Shown here: piece by piece, positions 27,759 to 36,111 of the stretch
How the letters are laid out: each line of letters opens with the position of its first letter
Position numbering within the stretch: the first letter of the stretch is position 1
From: Hymenobacter sp. IS2118
GTDB taxonomy: Bacteria > Bacteroidota > Bacteroidia > Cytophagales > Hymenobacteraceae
DNA: 64,000 nucleotides
Assembly: GCF_000715495.1 (NCBI RefSeq)
Contig: NZ_JNLX01000084.1
Location: 62,001-126,000 of the forward strand
Reading direction: 5' to 3'
The notes under the pieces: model-generated
What the model was told of the DNA's origin: nothing
The model's database searches: none
What the model saw: only the letters and a program-made list of their open reading frames with translations
Position numbers and translations under genes: made by a program

Positions 27759-28118
27759 TCATTCCTGCGGGAGTCTTGTCGAAATAATGATGGCTGCCAG
27801 AATGCGCTTTAGCTCCTCAGCATCGTCAATCATTGATGCGGCAAGATTGGGCTCGAGACATTCGGTGTCGCGCAACAGCCGTAACCAATAATGCGCCTCG
27901 CGGGCCTCTTTGTAAGCAATACTACACTTAGCTGCAAAGTCGCGCCGCGAAAATCCGCCCACAGCTTCCTCAATATTTGCTCCGATAGAAGTGCCACAGC
28001 GCAGTATTTGGTCGGCTACAGAACGGGGCTGTTTATTCTTGAGAAGCAGTTTATAGAGTAGCACTACGCGCTTGGAAAACGCGTAGCTCTTCACTAATAC
28101 AGGGTTTTCATCTTTCAT
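27759..28118 (-). CDS. Four-helix-bundle protein (23S rRNA IVP/S23 family)
   Basis: A 119-residue protein of the small four-helix-bundle family found in 23S rRNA intervening sequences and related to the Avd accessory protein of diversity-generating retroelements. Signatures are KSYAFSKRVVLLYKLL, RCGTSIGANIEEAVGGFSRRDF and AYKEAREAHYWLRLL. It is alone here, with no reverse transcriptase or variable repeat nearby. It sits between moxR and DUF58, normally adjacent genes, and near-perfect 30-bp inverted repeats lie 91 bases after its stop and 13 bases before its start. Function unknown; nucleic acid binding is plausible from the basic surface and family context. Confidence 0.9.
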   Translation of the reverse strand: MKDENPVLVKSYAFSKRVVLLYKLLLKNKQPRSVADQILRCGTSIGANIEEAVGGFSRRDFAAKCSIAYKEAREAHYWLRLLRDTECLEPNLAASMIDDAEELKRILAAIIISTRLPQE

Positions 28119-28130
28119 GCCGGCGGCCCT

Positions 28131-28160
28131 TTTTTAATTTTTAATTCTTCATTTTTAATT
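28131..28160. repeat. Right arm of the 30-bp inverted repeat flanking the four-helix-bundle gene
   Basis: The reverse complement of 27638-27667 with a single mismatch. It lies between the start of the four-helix-bundle gene and the end of moxR (stop at 28165). The 490-base interval bounded by the arms looks like an inserted cassette. Confidence 0.88.
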
Positions 28161-28164
28161 TTCC

Positions 28165-29202
28165 TCACCGCGGTACTTCAATCGACTGCATAATCTGCTT
28201 CACCACCTCATCCGGGGTTCCGCCTTCCATTTCGCGCTCCGGCGTGAGCATGATGCGGTGGCGCAGCACGCTGGGGGCTAGAAACTGCACGTCTTCGGGC
28301 GTTACGAAGTCGCGGCCCCGCAGGGCGGCCAGTGCTTTGGCCCCGTTGAGCAAGGCCAGCGAGGCGCGGGGCGAAGCGCCCAGATACAATGATTTGTGCG
28401 CCCGCGTCTGGCCCACGAGCTTGGCGATGTACTCCAGAATATTGGGCTCCACGCGCTGCTGGCGCACTTGCTGGCGCAGGGCCTGCAAGTCAGCGGCCGA
28501 GAGAATGGGCTGTACGGCTTCGAGGTGGGTGCTGCCCCGGCCGGCGTGGTGCCCGCTCAGAATCTGCACTTCTTCGGCCAAAGTGGGGTAGCCCACGTGC
28601 AACTTGAAGAGGAAACGGTCGAGCTGGGCTTCGGGCAGGCGGTAGGTGCCTTCCTGCTCGATGGGGTTTTGGGTGGCCAACACCAGAAAGGGCTCGCTCA
28701 TGGTGTAAGCGGTGCCGTCCTGCGTCACGGTGCGCTCCTCCATCACCTCAAACAGGGCCGACTGGGTTTTGGCGGGCGCGCGGTTGATTTCGTCAATCAG
28801 CACGATGCTGGCGAAAATAGGACCGGGCCGAAACTCGAATTCTGACTTATTCTGCCGGAATACCGACGTGCCCAGCACGTCCGAGGGCATGAGGTCGGGC
28901 GTGAACTGAATGCGGCTGAAAGGCACTTCCAGGGTGCGGGCCAGCAATTTGGCCATCAGGGTTTTGGCCACGCCGGGCACGCCTTCCAGCAATACGTGGC
29001 CATCGGCCAGCACGGCGGTGAGCAGCAGCTCCAGCAAATCGGTCTGGCCCACAATGATTTTACCGATTTCGGCGCGGATAGCATCCGTCTGAGCCGTGAG
29101 GCGGGCGAAGTCGGTGCGCGGTGCGAACGAAGCTTCGGCCGGCGCCGGAGCTGCGGCGGAATCGGGGTTTTCGGGGGCTTGAAACGTGTTTTCGTTTTCC
29201 AT
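28165..29202 (-). CDS. MoxR-family AAA+ ATPase
   Basis: A 345-residue AAA+ ATPase. The N-terminal 30 residues are Pro/Ala rich. Walker A is LEGVPGVAKT near 73-82, Walker B is IVLIDEINRAP near 135-145, and sensor 1 lies in LVLATQNPIEQEGTY. MoxR ATPases act as chaperones for VWA/DUF58 partners. The normal neighbour DUF58 lies downstream but is separated by the inserted four-helix-bundle cassette. A 47-bp-arm palindrome lies upstream between this gene and DUF4350. Confidence 0.95.
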   Translation of the reverse strand: MENENTFQAPENPDSAAAPAPAEASFAPRTDFARLTAQTDAIRAEIGKIIVGQTDLLELLLTAVLADGHVLLEGVPGVAKTLMAKLLARTLEVPFSRIQFTPDLMPSDVLGTSVFRQNKSEFEFRPGPIFASIVLIDEINRAPAKTQSALFEVMEERTVTQDGTAYTMSEPFLVLATQNPIEQEGTYRLPEAQLDRFLFKLHVGYPTLAEEVQILSGHHAGRGSTHLEAVQPILSAADLQALRQQVRQQRVEPNILEYIAKLVGQTRAHKSLYLGASPRASLALLNGAKALAALRGRDFVTPEDVQFLAPSVLRHRIMLTPEREMEGGTPDEVVKQIMQSIEVPR

Positions 29203-29313
29203 TTATAACGTGCTGGCGTAGCCAATTAATAGCTGAGTGTGTAGGGGGCATTAACGCAAACCAAGGGCAGGTCTGTGTGAATCAAGTACTCACGCGGAAG
29301 CAACTGTTTAACC

Positions 29314-29488
29314 GATGTAACGCAGCCCAGACGCCAACCTCACCCCCTAGCCCCCTCTCCATAGGAGAGGGGGAACTAGCACTAGTTCAAAAAATCTAAT
29401 TTCTAGAAGCTAAGACTAAAAACCAGTCCCCCCTCTCCTGGGGAGAGGGGGTTAGGGGGTGAGGTTGGCGTCTGGGCGGCGTAACATC
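29314..29488. repeat. Large palindromic element with 47-bp arms
   Basis: The arms 29314-29360 and 29442-29488 are reverse complements with three mismatches. Each arm ends inside with CCCCCTCTCC-type sequence and forms its own smaller hairpin (29351-29373 and 29428-29451). The core CCTCACCCCCTAGCCCC type resembles a dispersed repeat I have met in many bacterial genomes. No ORF is present. It fills the roughly 300-base gap between DUF4350 and moxR and could be a MITE-like element. Confidence 0.85.
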
Positions 29489-29498
29489 AGTTAAATAT

Positions 29499-31013
29499 TC
29501 ATCGAGCTTCCTGCTTAAAATCACTCAGTGCCTTGCTGAGCAAGAGTAACTGCTGGTCGGTCATCTGCGGGGCGGTGCGGGCAAAGTTCACGATGCGCAG
29601 CAGCTCATCGACGCGGGGGCGGGGCACGCCGGCCTTTTGGCTGAGCCGCTCGCGAAAGTCCGCGTCGGCGAAATCGGGATTGGTTTCCTGGAAGCGGGTA
29701 CGGAGGTAATCCCGAAACAAGCCCACCTTTTTCTCGGCAATCAGCGCGTGGCTGCTGCCGTGGCGGTAGAGGCTGGCCACCGTGCGCGTGAACTGCAGCG
29801 TGGTATTAGGCAGCGGCTTGAGCGTGGGAATGATGCGCTGGCGGCGGCGCGCCTCCACAAGTACAAAAAGTAGCCCGCCGGCCAGCAGCACGTAAAAAGC
29901 CGTGTTCAGGGCCTCACTGCCGTTCACGATGCGCAGCAGCGACTGATTGCCCACGCGGCCCTGCTTCTGGTACTCGTCCCACCAGGTGCGGCGGGCAGGC
30001 AGGTAGGAGAGGGCCGTGGCGGCAAACTGCTCGGTGGCGGGCCGCAACAGAAACTGGTTGGTGAAGGCAATGGGCACCGAGCAGAAATACACGTAGCCGC
30101 TGCCGTGCCGCAACCGCACCAGCAGCGGCCGGCCTTCAGCGTCCACGGCCAAGGCCTGGCCCACTTTGCCCGAATCCACTACGAACCGCACGTTGGCATC
30201 GGCGCCCGGCAGGCGGTAGCGCGGCCCGGCCAACGCCGGATTGGTGAAGCGCACCGTCACCGAATCGAGCACGGGCAGGCCCTGGGGCCCGGCGTGCACC
30301 GGCAGCTTCGCGATGCGGGTACGGATGCCCAGCTTTTTCAGGAAAAGTGAAGTGGAATCGCCAAACTCCTCGGCCACGATGAACACGCTGTTGCCCTTGC
30401 CCACGAAGTCCAGCAGGGCGCTGGCGTCGGCCTTGCCCGCGGCAAACCTGGTATTCACGAACAGGTAGTTGGCCCGCACGTCGCTCACCTTTGCGGCCAG
30501 CGAATTATCGGCGTCGCTTTCGTCGTCTTCCGGGCTGGCCTCAGCGGGCTCGTCGGTTTCCGCACTGTTAGTAAGGTCGTTGGCATCGGTCTCTTCCGAA
30601 AAATCGCCATCAGGCTCCCTTACACTCGAATCGGTAGCCGTTTGTTCCTGCACCGGAATGGCCTCGTCTTCGTCGGTCAAGGATGGATTTTCGGCCGTGG
30701 TAATTGTGTCGGAATCGGCTTCTTCCTGAGTATCAACCACTGGGATGGTTTCGGCCTGGGCCAGGGCATCGGTTACGTCCAGGCCCAGGCCCGTGAGCTG
30801 GTTGTAGATGGGCAGACGGCTGGTTTCTACCGAGTCGGTGCCGAGCAGGCGCGGCAGCTGGTCGTAGAGCACGTAGGTGCCGTAGGGAATTTTATCCTTG
30901 TTGATGAGCGTCGGCTGCCAGTTGATGGGTTTGGGGCGGTAATATTCCAGCGCCACGTAGCCCCCGAACAAGGCCAGCAAACCCACCAAATACCAGCGAA
31001 ATGTAGAAGTCAT
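29499..31013 (-). CDS. DUF4350 membrane protein with an acidic low-complexity insert
   Basis: A 504-residue protein with an N-terminal membrane helix (residues 7-24), the DUF4350 start (WQPTLINKDKIPYGTYVLYDQLP), a central Rossmann-like domain (NYLFVNTRFAAGKADASALLDFVGKG onward), a second helix near 385-400, and a helical cytoplasmic tail. Residues about 88-170 form an insert dominated by Asp, Glu, Ser and Thr. DUF4350 proteins accompany MoxR/DUF58/DUF4129 genes and are thought to act in envelope-associated assembly; the details are not known. The DUF4129 gene lies 16 bases upstream. Confidence 0.85.
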   Translation of the reverse strand: MTSTFRWYLVGLLALFGGYVALEYYRPKPINWQPTLINKDKIPYGTYVLYDQLPRLLGTDSVETSRLPIYNQLTGLGLDVTDALAQAETIPVVDTQEEADSDTITTAENPSLTDEDEAIPVQEQTATDSSVREPDGDFSEETDANDLTNSAETDEPAEASPEDDESDADNSLAAKVSDVRANYLFVNTRFAAGKADASALLDFVGKGNSVFIVAEEFGDSTSLFLKKLGIRTRIAKLPVHAGPQGLPVLDSVTVRFTNPALAGPRYRLPGADANVRFVVDSGKVGQALAVDAEGRPLLVRLRHGSGYVYFCSVPIAFTNQFLLRPATEQFAATALSYLPARRTWWDEYQKQGRVGNQSLLRIVNGSEALNTAFYVLLAGGLLFVLVEARRRQRIIPTLKPLPNTTLQFTRTVASLYRHGSSHALIAEKKVGLFRDYLRTRFQETNPDFADADFRERLSQKAGVPRPRVDELLRIVNFARTAPQMTDQQLLLLSKALSDFKQEAR

Positions 31014-31029
31014 GGAGTGAAGGAACGTA

Positions 31030-31806
31030 TCAGGCGGCGCGGTGGCGAACGGTGGAGCCGGCTACCCGGCCCTGAAAGGCGCGGTGCCGGCCGCGCACCT
31101 GCTCGTACAGGGCGTTGGACAGCGCCAGTTCGCCGTACCACACGAATTCAAACTGCCGGGTTATTTCCCGGAAGTCCTCGCGTAGCGTAGCGTTGGGGGC
31201 CAGCTCGGCGAGGTAGGCCTGGTTGGTTTTATCGGGCTGCCACTGAATGAGGCCGCGGTCGGAAAGCGTCTTGAGAAGCTGCAGGTAGCCCAGGCGCACG
31301 GCCAGGCGCAGGTTGCCGGCGGCCTCGGCTTCGGCCAGCCGGGTAGCAAAATCTACCTCGTGAATGTTTTCCGCCGCCGTGTCGTAGGCCAGCGACGCGC
31401 GCCGGGGCGTGCGGCCCAGCATGGCCGTAATATCAATCTGCATCAGCTTGAGCACCACAAAAACCCCCACCACCAGAAACAGCGCGTAGAAAACCCAGCG
31501 CCAGAAGTGGCTGTAGCTGCGGCTCGCCAGCCACTTGGCCACCGCCTGCCACAGCCGCGCCTTAAACGCTTCCCAGGCGCTTTGCTCGGCCCGGTTCACC
31601 GGCTCCACGTACTGGAACTCGCGTTGCCCGCGCAGCTCCTGCAGCCGGGCGGCATCGGGCCGCCGCAGACGGGGCGCCGGGCCCTGTTCCAGGGGCAGCG
31701 GGCGGGTACTCACCGACTGGTCGGGCGGTACGGCCGCGAAGGCGGCCGGCATTCCGCACAACGCCGCCAGCACCAGCACCCGCAACCAATAAGTAAGAAA
31801 TGACAC
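31030..31806 (-). CDS. DUF4129 membrane protein
   Basis: About 258 residues with an N-terminal signal or anchor, a Pro/Arg-rich linker, a central membrane helix (WRWVFYALFLVVGVFVVLKL) and a cytoplasmic DUF4129 domain ending in TRQFEFVWYGELALSNALYEQV. I chose the GTG at 31806 because the TTG at 31824 lies inside an intergenic palindrome; either is possible. It is part of the MoxR-linked cluster. Confidence 0.85.
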   Translation of the reverse strand: MSFLTYWLRVLVLAALCGMPAAFAAVPPDQSVSTRPLPLEQGPAPRLRRPDAARLQELRGQREFQYVEPVNRAEQSAWEAFKARLWQAVAKWLASRSYSHFWRWVFYALFLVVGVFVVLKLMQIDITAMLGRTPRRASLAYDTAAENIHEVDFATRLAEAEAAGNLRLAVRLGYLQLLKTLSDRGLIQWQPDKTNQAYLAELAPNATLREDFREITRQFEFVWYGELALSNALYEQVRGRHRAFQGRVAGSTVRHRAA

Positions 31807-31814
31807 TTTGATGG

Positions 31815-32054
31815 CAGTTAACAATTAGCAGTGAGCAATTAACAGTGAGGTTTGCTTTTGAAAATAAATAACGTCTGTCATGCTGAGCGCAGCCGAAGCA
31901 TCTCTACCGCACCGTTGAATAGTCCATCCTAACGAAGCGAGCGAGATGCTTCGGCTGCGCTCAGCATGACAGACGACGTTTGGCTTTTATTGATGAGTTG
32001 TAAAGAAACAGACTACTCCAAAATTGCTCACTGATAACTGCTCACCGTTAACTG
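31815..32054. repeat. Outer palindrome arms enclosing a REP-like element
   Basis: CAGTTAACAATTAGCAGTGAG-like units at 31815-31850 and their reversed forms (ATTGCTCACTGATAACTGC, then CACCGTTAACTG) at 32023-32054 form an imperfect outer inverted repeat. The REP-like palindrome at 31872-31975 lies inside it. The whole gap between two leftward genes is thus made of nested repeats. Confidence 0.7.
31872..31975. repeat. REP-like element 1 (perfect 33-bp arms)
   Basis: The arms 31872-31904 and 31943-31975 are exact reverse complements. The arm core is GTCATGCTGAGCGCAGCCG followed by AAGCATCTC. Two related elements occur at 39823-39903 and 40685-40773. No transposase is nearby. Confidence 0.9.
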
Positions 32055-32059
32055 AAAAA

Positions 32060-33022
32060 TTAGTATTCGCCTTCCTCATCGGGCCGGTAGGCCGCATTGG
32101 CTACCGGAACGGGCGTCTGGCCCAGCTGGCCCACCATGTTGCGCAGGCCCACACCGTCGATGCGTTCTACCAGGTTGAAGTATTGAAAGGCCAGGGCAAT
32201 GAGCAGCGGCGGATAGATAACCAGGTAAAAAAGGGCTCCCAGTGAAGAAACAAGCACGGCGAATACGCCGGCAATCTCACTCGCTTCTCCGGATTTGTAC
32301 AGCCCCAGGGCGCCGCCGATGCCGCCCACAATACCGCCAATAACGGCCCCGACAACGGTGCTGCACACGCCCAGCAGCAACGACATGACGAACATCAGCC
32401 CCAGCGTAGACCACCACTTGCCGCGCGTGAGCCGCAGCGAACGGCTGACCGTGGCGCCAAAACCAGTGCTTTCCACCACCTTCACCACGAAAAAAATGCT
32501 CAGGGCCACCGACAGGTAAATGCCCGGCACCACCAGCAAAAACATTCCAATAATTACCACGATGAGGAGGCCAAAATACGAGAGGAAGGAGCTGATAAAC
32601 TCCGCCTTCACCCCGGCCCAAACTGCCGCTACCCCAATTGGCTCCGGAAATGGCCCGGGCCGCAGGCAAAGGTTCATGTACACGTAAACGGTCAGCACCA
32701 TCAGAACCAAAAATATGCCGCCCGCCAGAATGGAAGCCGAATAATAGGGCGACTGCGTTACCTGCGTGAAGGCTGCCAGGCCGCCCGCCATTCGGCCCGC
32801 CGCACCTTCTACCTGCGTCTGGCTCACCCCGCTGAGCAGCAATTCTTTTTGCATGAGGCCCGACAGGATGCCCTGAAGAATGGCCGCCGGCAGCACGATA
32901 AAGAGCAGGGCGCGGCCCAACTCCCGCCAATGCGCGCCGATAAACTCAAACGTGGCCGTTATTTTCTGGCCGAAGTCGCGCTGCTGGCGAAAATCGGATT
33001 CCTGGGTAAAATTGGAGCGCAT
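32060..33022 (-). CDS. Polytopic membrane protein of the MoxR/SpoIIM cluster
   Basis: A 320-residue protein from ATG 33022 (MRSNFTQESDFRQQRDFGQKI). A longer frame would run 104 bases into spoIIM and is rejected. A cytoplasmic N-terminus is followed by about six helices, with Gly-rich helices near 230-260. The KWWSTLGLMFVMSLLLG region recalls glycerophosphodiesterase-type membrane domains. It is encoded 28 bases after the SpoIIM gene on the same strand. No specific function can be assigned. Confidence 0.78.
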   Translation of the reverse strand: MRSNFTQESDFRQQRDFGQKITATFEFIGAHWRELGRALLFIVLPAAILQGILSGLMQKELLLSGVSQTQVEGAAGRMAGGLAAFTQVTQSPYYSASILAGGIFLVLMVLTVYVYMNLCLRPGPFPEPIGVAAVWAGVKAEFISSFLSYFGLLIVVIIGMFLLVVPGIYLSVALSIFFVVKVVESTGFGATVSRSLRLTRGKWWSTLGLMFVMSLLLGVCSTVVGAVIGGIVGGIGGALGLYKSGEASEIAGVFAVLVSSLGALFYLVIYPPLLIALAFQYFNLVERIDGVGLRNMVGQLGQTPVPVANAAYRPDEEGEY

Positions 33023-33050
33023 GCAAAAAAAGGAGGAAGGTGAAAGAAAG

Positions 33051-34025
33051 TTAAGAACGAGTGGGCTCTGAAGTGATGCCCGGTGAAATGCGGCGCCGCA
33101 GCTGCCGCGGATACCACACGAAATACCAAAAGATAAAAGCCCCCGAACCGCCAATAATGGCCAGGCTGGCGGCCACGGGCATTTCGGTGTGGCGCGTCAC
33201 GAAGCTTTCGAGGAAACCCGCCAGCACGAAAATCGGGACCAGGCCCGTGGCCAGCTTGCCGCCTTCGCGGGCGGCGTAGCGAAACGACTCGGCCCGGCTG
33301 TAGGTGCCGGGAAACAGCAGGCCCCGCGCCATCACAAACCCCGCGCCGCCGGCCAGCACAATGGACGAGATTTCGAGCGTGCCGTGAATCCAGATGGTGA
33401 GCACGGAAGCTTTGAGGACGTGCTGCTCGTAAAAAAACTGCTGAAACGCACCCAGCATCAGCCCGTTATAAAAAAGCATGTAGCCCGTGCCCAAGCCCAG
33501 CGTAATGCCCATGGCGAAGGTGAGCAGCGCCACCCGGATGTTATTAAAGGTAATTTGCAGGAACATCGACGTGGAATCCTGGCTCTTGTAAATGGCCATC
33601 GGGTCGCCTTTGCGGATGTTTTCCAGGGTCTGGTTCACGTAGCCATCGCCAAGAATGGAGCGCACAAACGTGTCGTCATAAGCTGCCGAGAGCGCGCCCA
33701 GGGCCGTGCAGAGCGCAAAAAACGCCAACGCCCAGGCCAATACCGCGTGGTGGCGGCCCACCACCAACGGCAGCTCCAGCGCCCAGAACTGCCCAAAGCG
33801 ACCCCGCGCCTCCGCTTTGTTTTTGTAGATGGCCTGGTGCAGCTTGCCGGCCAGGGCGTTGAGGTAGGCCGTGGTGGGCGAGTCGGGGTAGAAGGTTTGG
33901 GCGTAGGCCAGGTCGTCGGTCAGGGCTACGAAGCGGGTGGCCAGCTCGTCGGGGTTGGCGGCCGGCTGGGTTTCGTACTGCTGCCAGCGGGCTTGGTTTT
34001 GCCGCAGAAAAAGAGCTTCGCGCAT
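33051..34025 (-). CDS. Stage II sporulation protein M (SpoIIM) family membrane protein
   Basis: A 324-residue protein: soluble helical N-terminus (1-95), then about six membrane helices with the SpoIIM pattern NNIRVALLTFAMGITLGLGTGYMLFYNGLMLGA and IWIHGTLEISSIVLAGGAGF. In non-sporulating bacteria these proteins pair with RDD and MoxR-cluster genes and are not sporulation factors. It diverges from the RDD gene across a 234-base gap that must hold both promoters; TACCTTTA about 21-28 bases upstream of its ATG is one mismatch from the -7 consensus. Confidence 0.92.
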   Translation of the reverse strand: MREALFLRQNQARWQQYETQPAANPDELATRFVALTDDLAYAQTFYPDSPTTAYLNALAGKLHQAIYKNKAEARGRFGQFWALELPLVVGRHHAVLAWALAFFALCTALGALSAAYDDTFVRSILGDGYVNQTLENIRKGDPMAIYKSQDSTSMFLQITFNNIRVALLTFAMGITLGLGTGYMLFYNGLMLGAFQQFFYEQHVLKASVLTIWIHGTLEISSIVLAGGAGFVMARGLLFPGTYSRAESFRYAAREGGKLATGLVPIFVLAGFLESFVTRHTEMPVAASLAIIGGSGAFIFWYFVWYPRQLRRRISPGITSEPTRS

Positions 34026-34259
34026 GGGGCAAGGTTAGGGCCTTAAAGGTAGTGTGCCGCAACCAGCCGCAACCAATCGGGCTCCGGCTATTTTTTGGGG
34101 CGGCGCCCGGCTGCCGGCGCATTCCCACCAGCCAACCGGTGGGTAGCAGCGTGAGCCATTTGCGAGTTTTACGGCCACGGGCGCTACCAAAAACGATGCT
34201 GATGGCGTAATTTTCGGGGCGAATTGCCTGCCCGGTTCGCCCCGCATTATCCCGACGAT

Positions 34260-34982
34260 ATGAGTACGATTCGCATCCAAACCACCCAAAATGTTAGCCT
34301 GGAGTACGAAATAGCCAGTGTGGGCGACCGCATCGTAGCGGCCATCATCGATTACGGTCTGTATATTACCTGGTTCATTGCCTGGAGCGTGCTGAACCGG
34401 GAGCTGAACATCGCCGGCGACGGCCAGGTAGGGACGTTTCTGATATTGCTGCCCACGGTGTTCTATTTCCTGGCCTGCGAGGTGTTTTTCAACGGCCAGA
34501 CCCTGGGCAAAAAAGCCCGCCACCTGCGCGTGGTGCGCCTCGATGGCAGCCGGGCCCGCGTGGGCGACTACGTGCTGCGCTGGCTGCTGCGGCCCATCGA
34601 AGTCGTTATGACGTTTGGCGCCGGGGCCCTGATTACTATTTTGCTCAATGGCCGCGGCCAGCGCATCGGCGACCTTGCCGCCGGCACCACCGTCATCAGC
34701 CTCAAAAAGCGGCCCACCTACGGCTCGCCCCAGGCCGCCGACCTGGCTGGCCTGGCCGGCTATCAGCCCGTATTCCTGCAAGCCGCCGCCCTCTCCGACC
34801 AGGACGTGGCCCTCGTGCGCAAGCTCCTGTTTCAAGGCACTAAGCAGGAAAATTATTTGCTAATCAACGAGTTGGCCAATAAGGTGAAGGCCCTCACCGG
34901 CATCCGTACCGACCTGCAGGACGTACCGTTCCTGAAAACCATCCTGCGCGACCACGCCCACCTGGCCATGGGCGGCGCGTAG
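34260..34982 (+). CDS. RDD family membrane protein
   Basis: A 240-residue protein from ATG 34260; the in-frame extension upstream has no good support. The RDD domain covers residues 10-150: VSLEYEIASVGDRIVAAIIDYGLY, a second helix, then FFNGQTLGKKARHLRVVRLDG and YVLRWLLRPIE. The C-terminal 85 residues are cytoplasmic. It diverges from the SpoIIM gene, a standard pairing for this cluster. Its role in the complex is unknown. Confidence 0.9.
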   Translation: MSTIRIQTTQNVSLEYEIASVGDRIVAAIIDYGLYITWFIAWSVLNRELNIAGDGQVGTFLILLPTVFYFLACEVFFNGQTLGKKARHLRVVRLDGSRARVGDYVLRWLLRPIEVVMTFGAGALITILLNGRGQRIGDLAAGTTVISLKKRPTYGSPQAADLAGLAGYQPVFLQAAALSDQDVALVRKLLFQGTKQENYLLINELANKVKALTGIRTDLQDVPFLKTILRDHAHLAMGGA

Positions 34983-35005
34983 GAGAGGAAAAGCGGGCGG
35001 AATGA

Positions 35006-35036
35006 ACAGAATTAAAAATGAAGAACTAAAAATTTG
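35006..35036. repeat. Solo copy of the TTAAAAATGAAGAA-type repeat
   Basis: AACAGAATTAAAAATGAAGAACTAAAAAT matches the right-arm reverse complement of the repeat around the four-helix-bundle gene, with few changes. No partner arm is visible nearby. It lies in the gap between the RDD and phenylalanine hydroxylase genes. Confidence 0.65.
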
Positions 35037-35198
35037 AGCGTCAACCTGGAAACTGCCTTAGGCGCCCGTTAGGGGTTTCGTGTCAGGCTCGTTGCTTCCG
35101 CTGCAAGTGAATGCAGCCCCGGTAATAAGGTCGTCGGAACAAAATCAAATTGTCCGGCTTACTTGTTTGCTAGCTGTTTTGTACCCTTTTATTGTTTC

Positions 35199-35972
35199 AT
35201 GCACCTCGATTCCCCTGCGCCCGCTTTCGCTTCCCTAGTTCAGGACTATGCCCGCTACACCGCCGACGACCAGTGGGTGTGGCGCACACTGTTTGAGCGC
35301 CAGATGCAGGTACTGCCCGCTGTAGCCTCCCGCCGCTTTCTCGAAGGAATACCCCGCATCAACTTTCAGGCCGACCATATTCCCGACTTCGCCGCCACCA
35401 ACCCGCTCCTGGACCAGGCCACCGGCTGGAGTCTGGTAGCCGTGCCGGGCATCGTCGACGACCGCACCTTTTTTGAGCTGCTGGCCGACCGGCGCTTTCC
35501 GGCCACCACCTGGCTGCGCACCCCGGCCCAGCTCGATTACCTGGAAGAGCCCGACATGTTTCACGACGTGTTTGCCCATGTGCCGCTGCTGACGGACGCT
35601 TTTTTTGCCGATTTCCTGCAGGCCGTGGGCACGCTGGCCCTGCGCCACCTCCACGACCCCTACGCCATCGAGCTGCTCTCGCGCCTGTACTGGTTCACGG
35701 TCGAGTTTGGCCTGATTGCCGAAGGTGGCAGCCTGTGCATCTACGGGGCCGGCATTCTCTCATCGGCCGGCGAAACCCAGTTCTGCCTCAGCGAGGGTCC
35801 GGCCCGGCGGCCCTTCGACGTGGCCGAAATTCTGGCCACGCCCTACGTGAAAGACCGGATGCAGGACGTGTATTTCATCATCGACTCCTACGAGCAGCTC
35901 GCGGCCTCGGTGCCCGCCCTCGAAGCCGAGCTGCTCCGGCTGCTGGCGGCGCGGGCCGTTGTAGTCAGCTAG
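35199..35972 (+). CDS. phhA: Phenylalanine 4-monooxygenase (pterin-dependent)
   Basis: A 257-residue aromatic amino acid hydroxylase from ATG 35199. It converts Phe to Tyr with tetrahydrobiopterin and O2. The iron ligands are His122 and His127 (MFHDVFAHVPLL) and Glu169 (YWFTVEFGLI). The bacterial monomeric form lacks the regulatory ACT domain, which fits this length. No pterin dehydratase gene is adjacent. A strong hairpin follows 31 bases after the stop. Confidence 0.95.
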   Translation: MHLDSPAPAFASLVQDYARYTADDQWVWRTLFERQMQVLPAVASRRFLEGIPRINFQADHIPDFAATNPLLDQATGWSLVAVPGIVDDRTFFELLADRRFPATTWLRTPAQLDYLEEPDMFHDVFAHVPLLTDAFFADFLQAVGTLALRHLHDPYAIELLSRLYWFTVEFGLIAEGGSLCIYGAGILSSAGETQFCLSEGPARRPFDVAEILATPYVKDRMQDVYFIIDSYEQLAASVPALEAELLRLLAARAVVVS

Positions 35973-36003
35973 ATGTTCTTCGATTCGCCGGGATGGAAAA
36001 TCT

Positions 36004-36043
36004 CCGTTGCGCATCCTATTGGGAATGGATGCGCAACGGGGGT
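36004..36043 (+). terminator. Terminator-like hairpin after phhA
   Basis: A perfect 13-bp stem (36004-36016 and 36027-36039, CCGTTGCGCATCC) with a 10-base loop, followed by GGTTTTC. It lies between convergent genes and may act mainly for the + strand. Confidence 0.7.
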
Positions 36044-36111
36044 TTTCAGTTCAAAAAATATCCTATAATTTACTGCCTAACAAGGGTTAAGCGCGGATTG
36101 TGTAACGGTTT

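Noticed and set aside
27759..28118. Diversity-generating retroelement suggested by the Avd-like protein
   Set aside because: No reverse transcriptase and no template/variable repeat pair is found in the neighbourhood.
33023..33154. Long form of the membrane protein next to SpoIIM
   Set aside because: It overlaps the end of the SpoIIM gene by 104 bases and has no sensible N-terminus.
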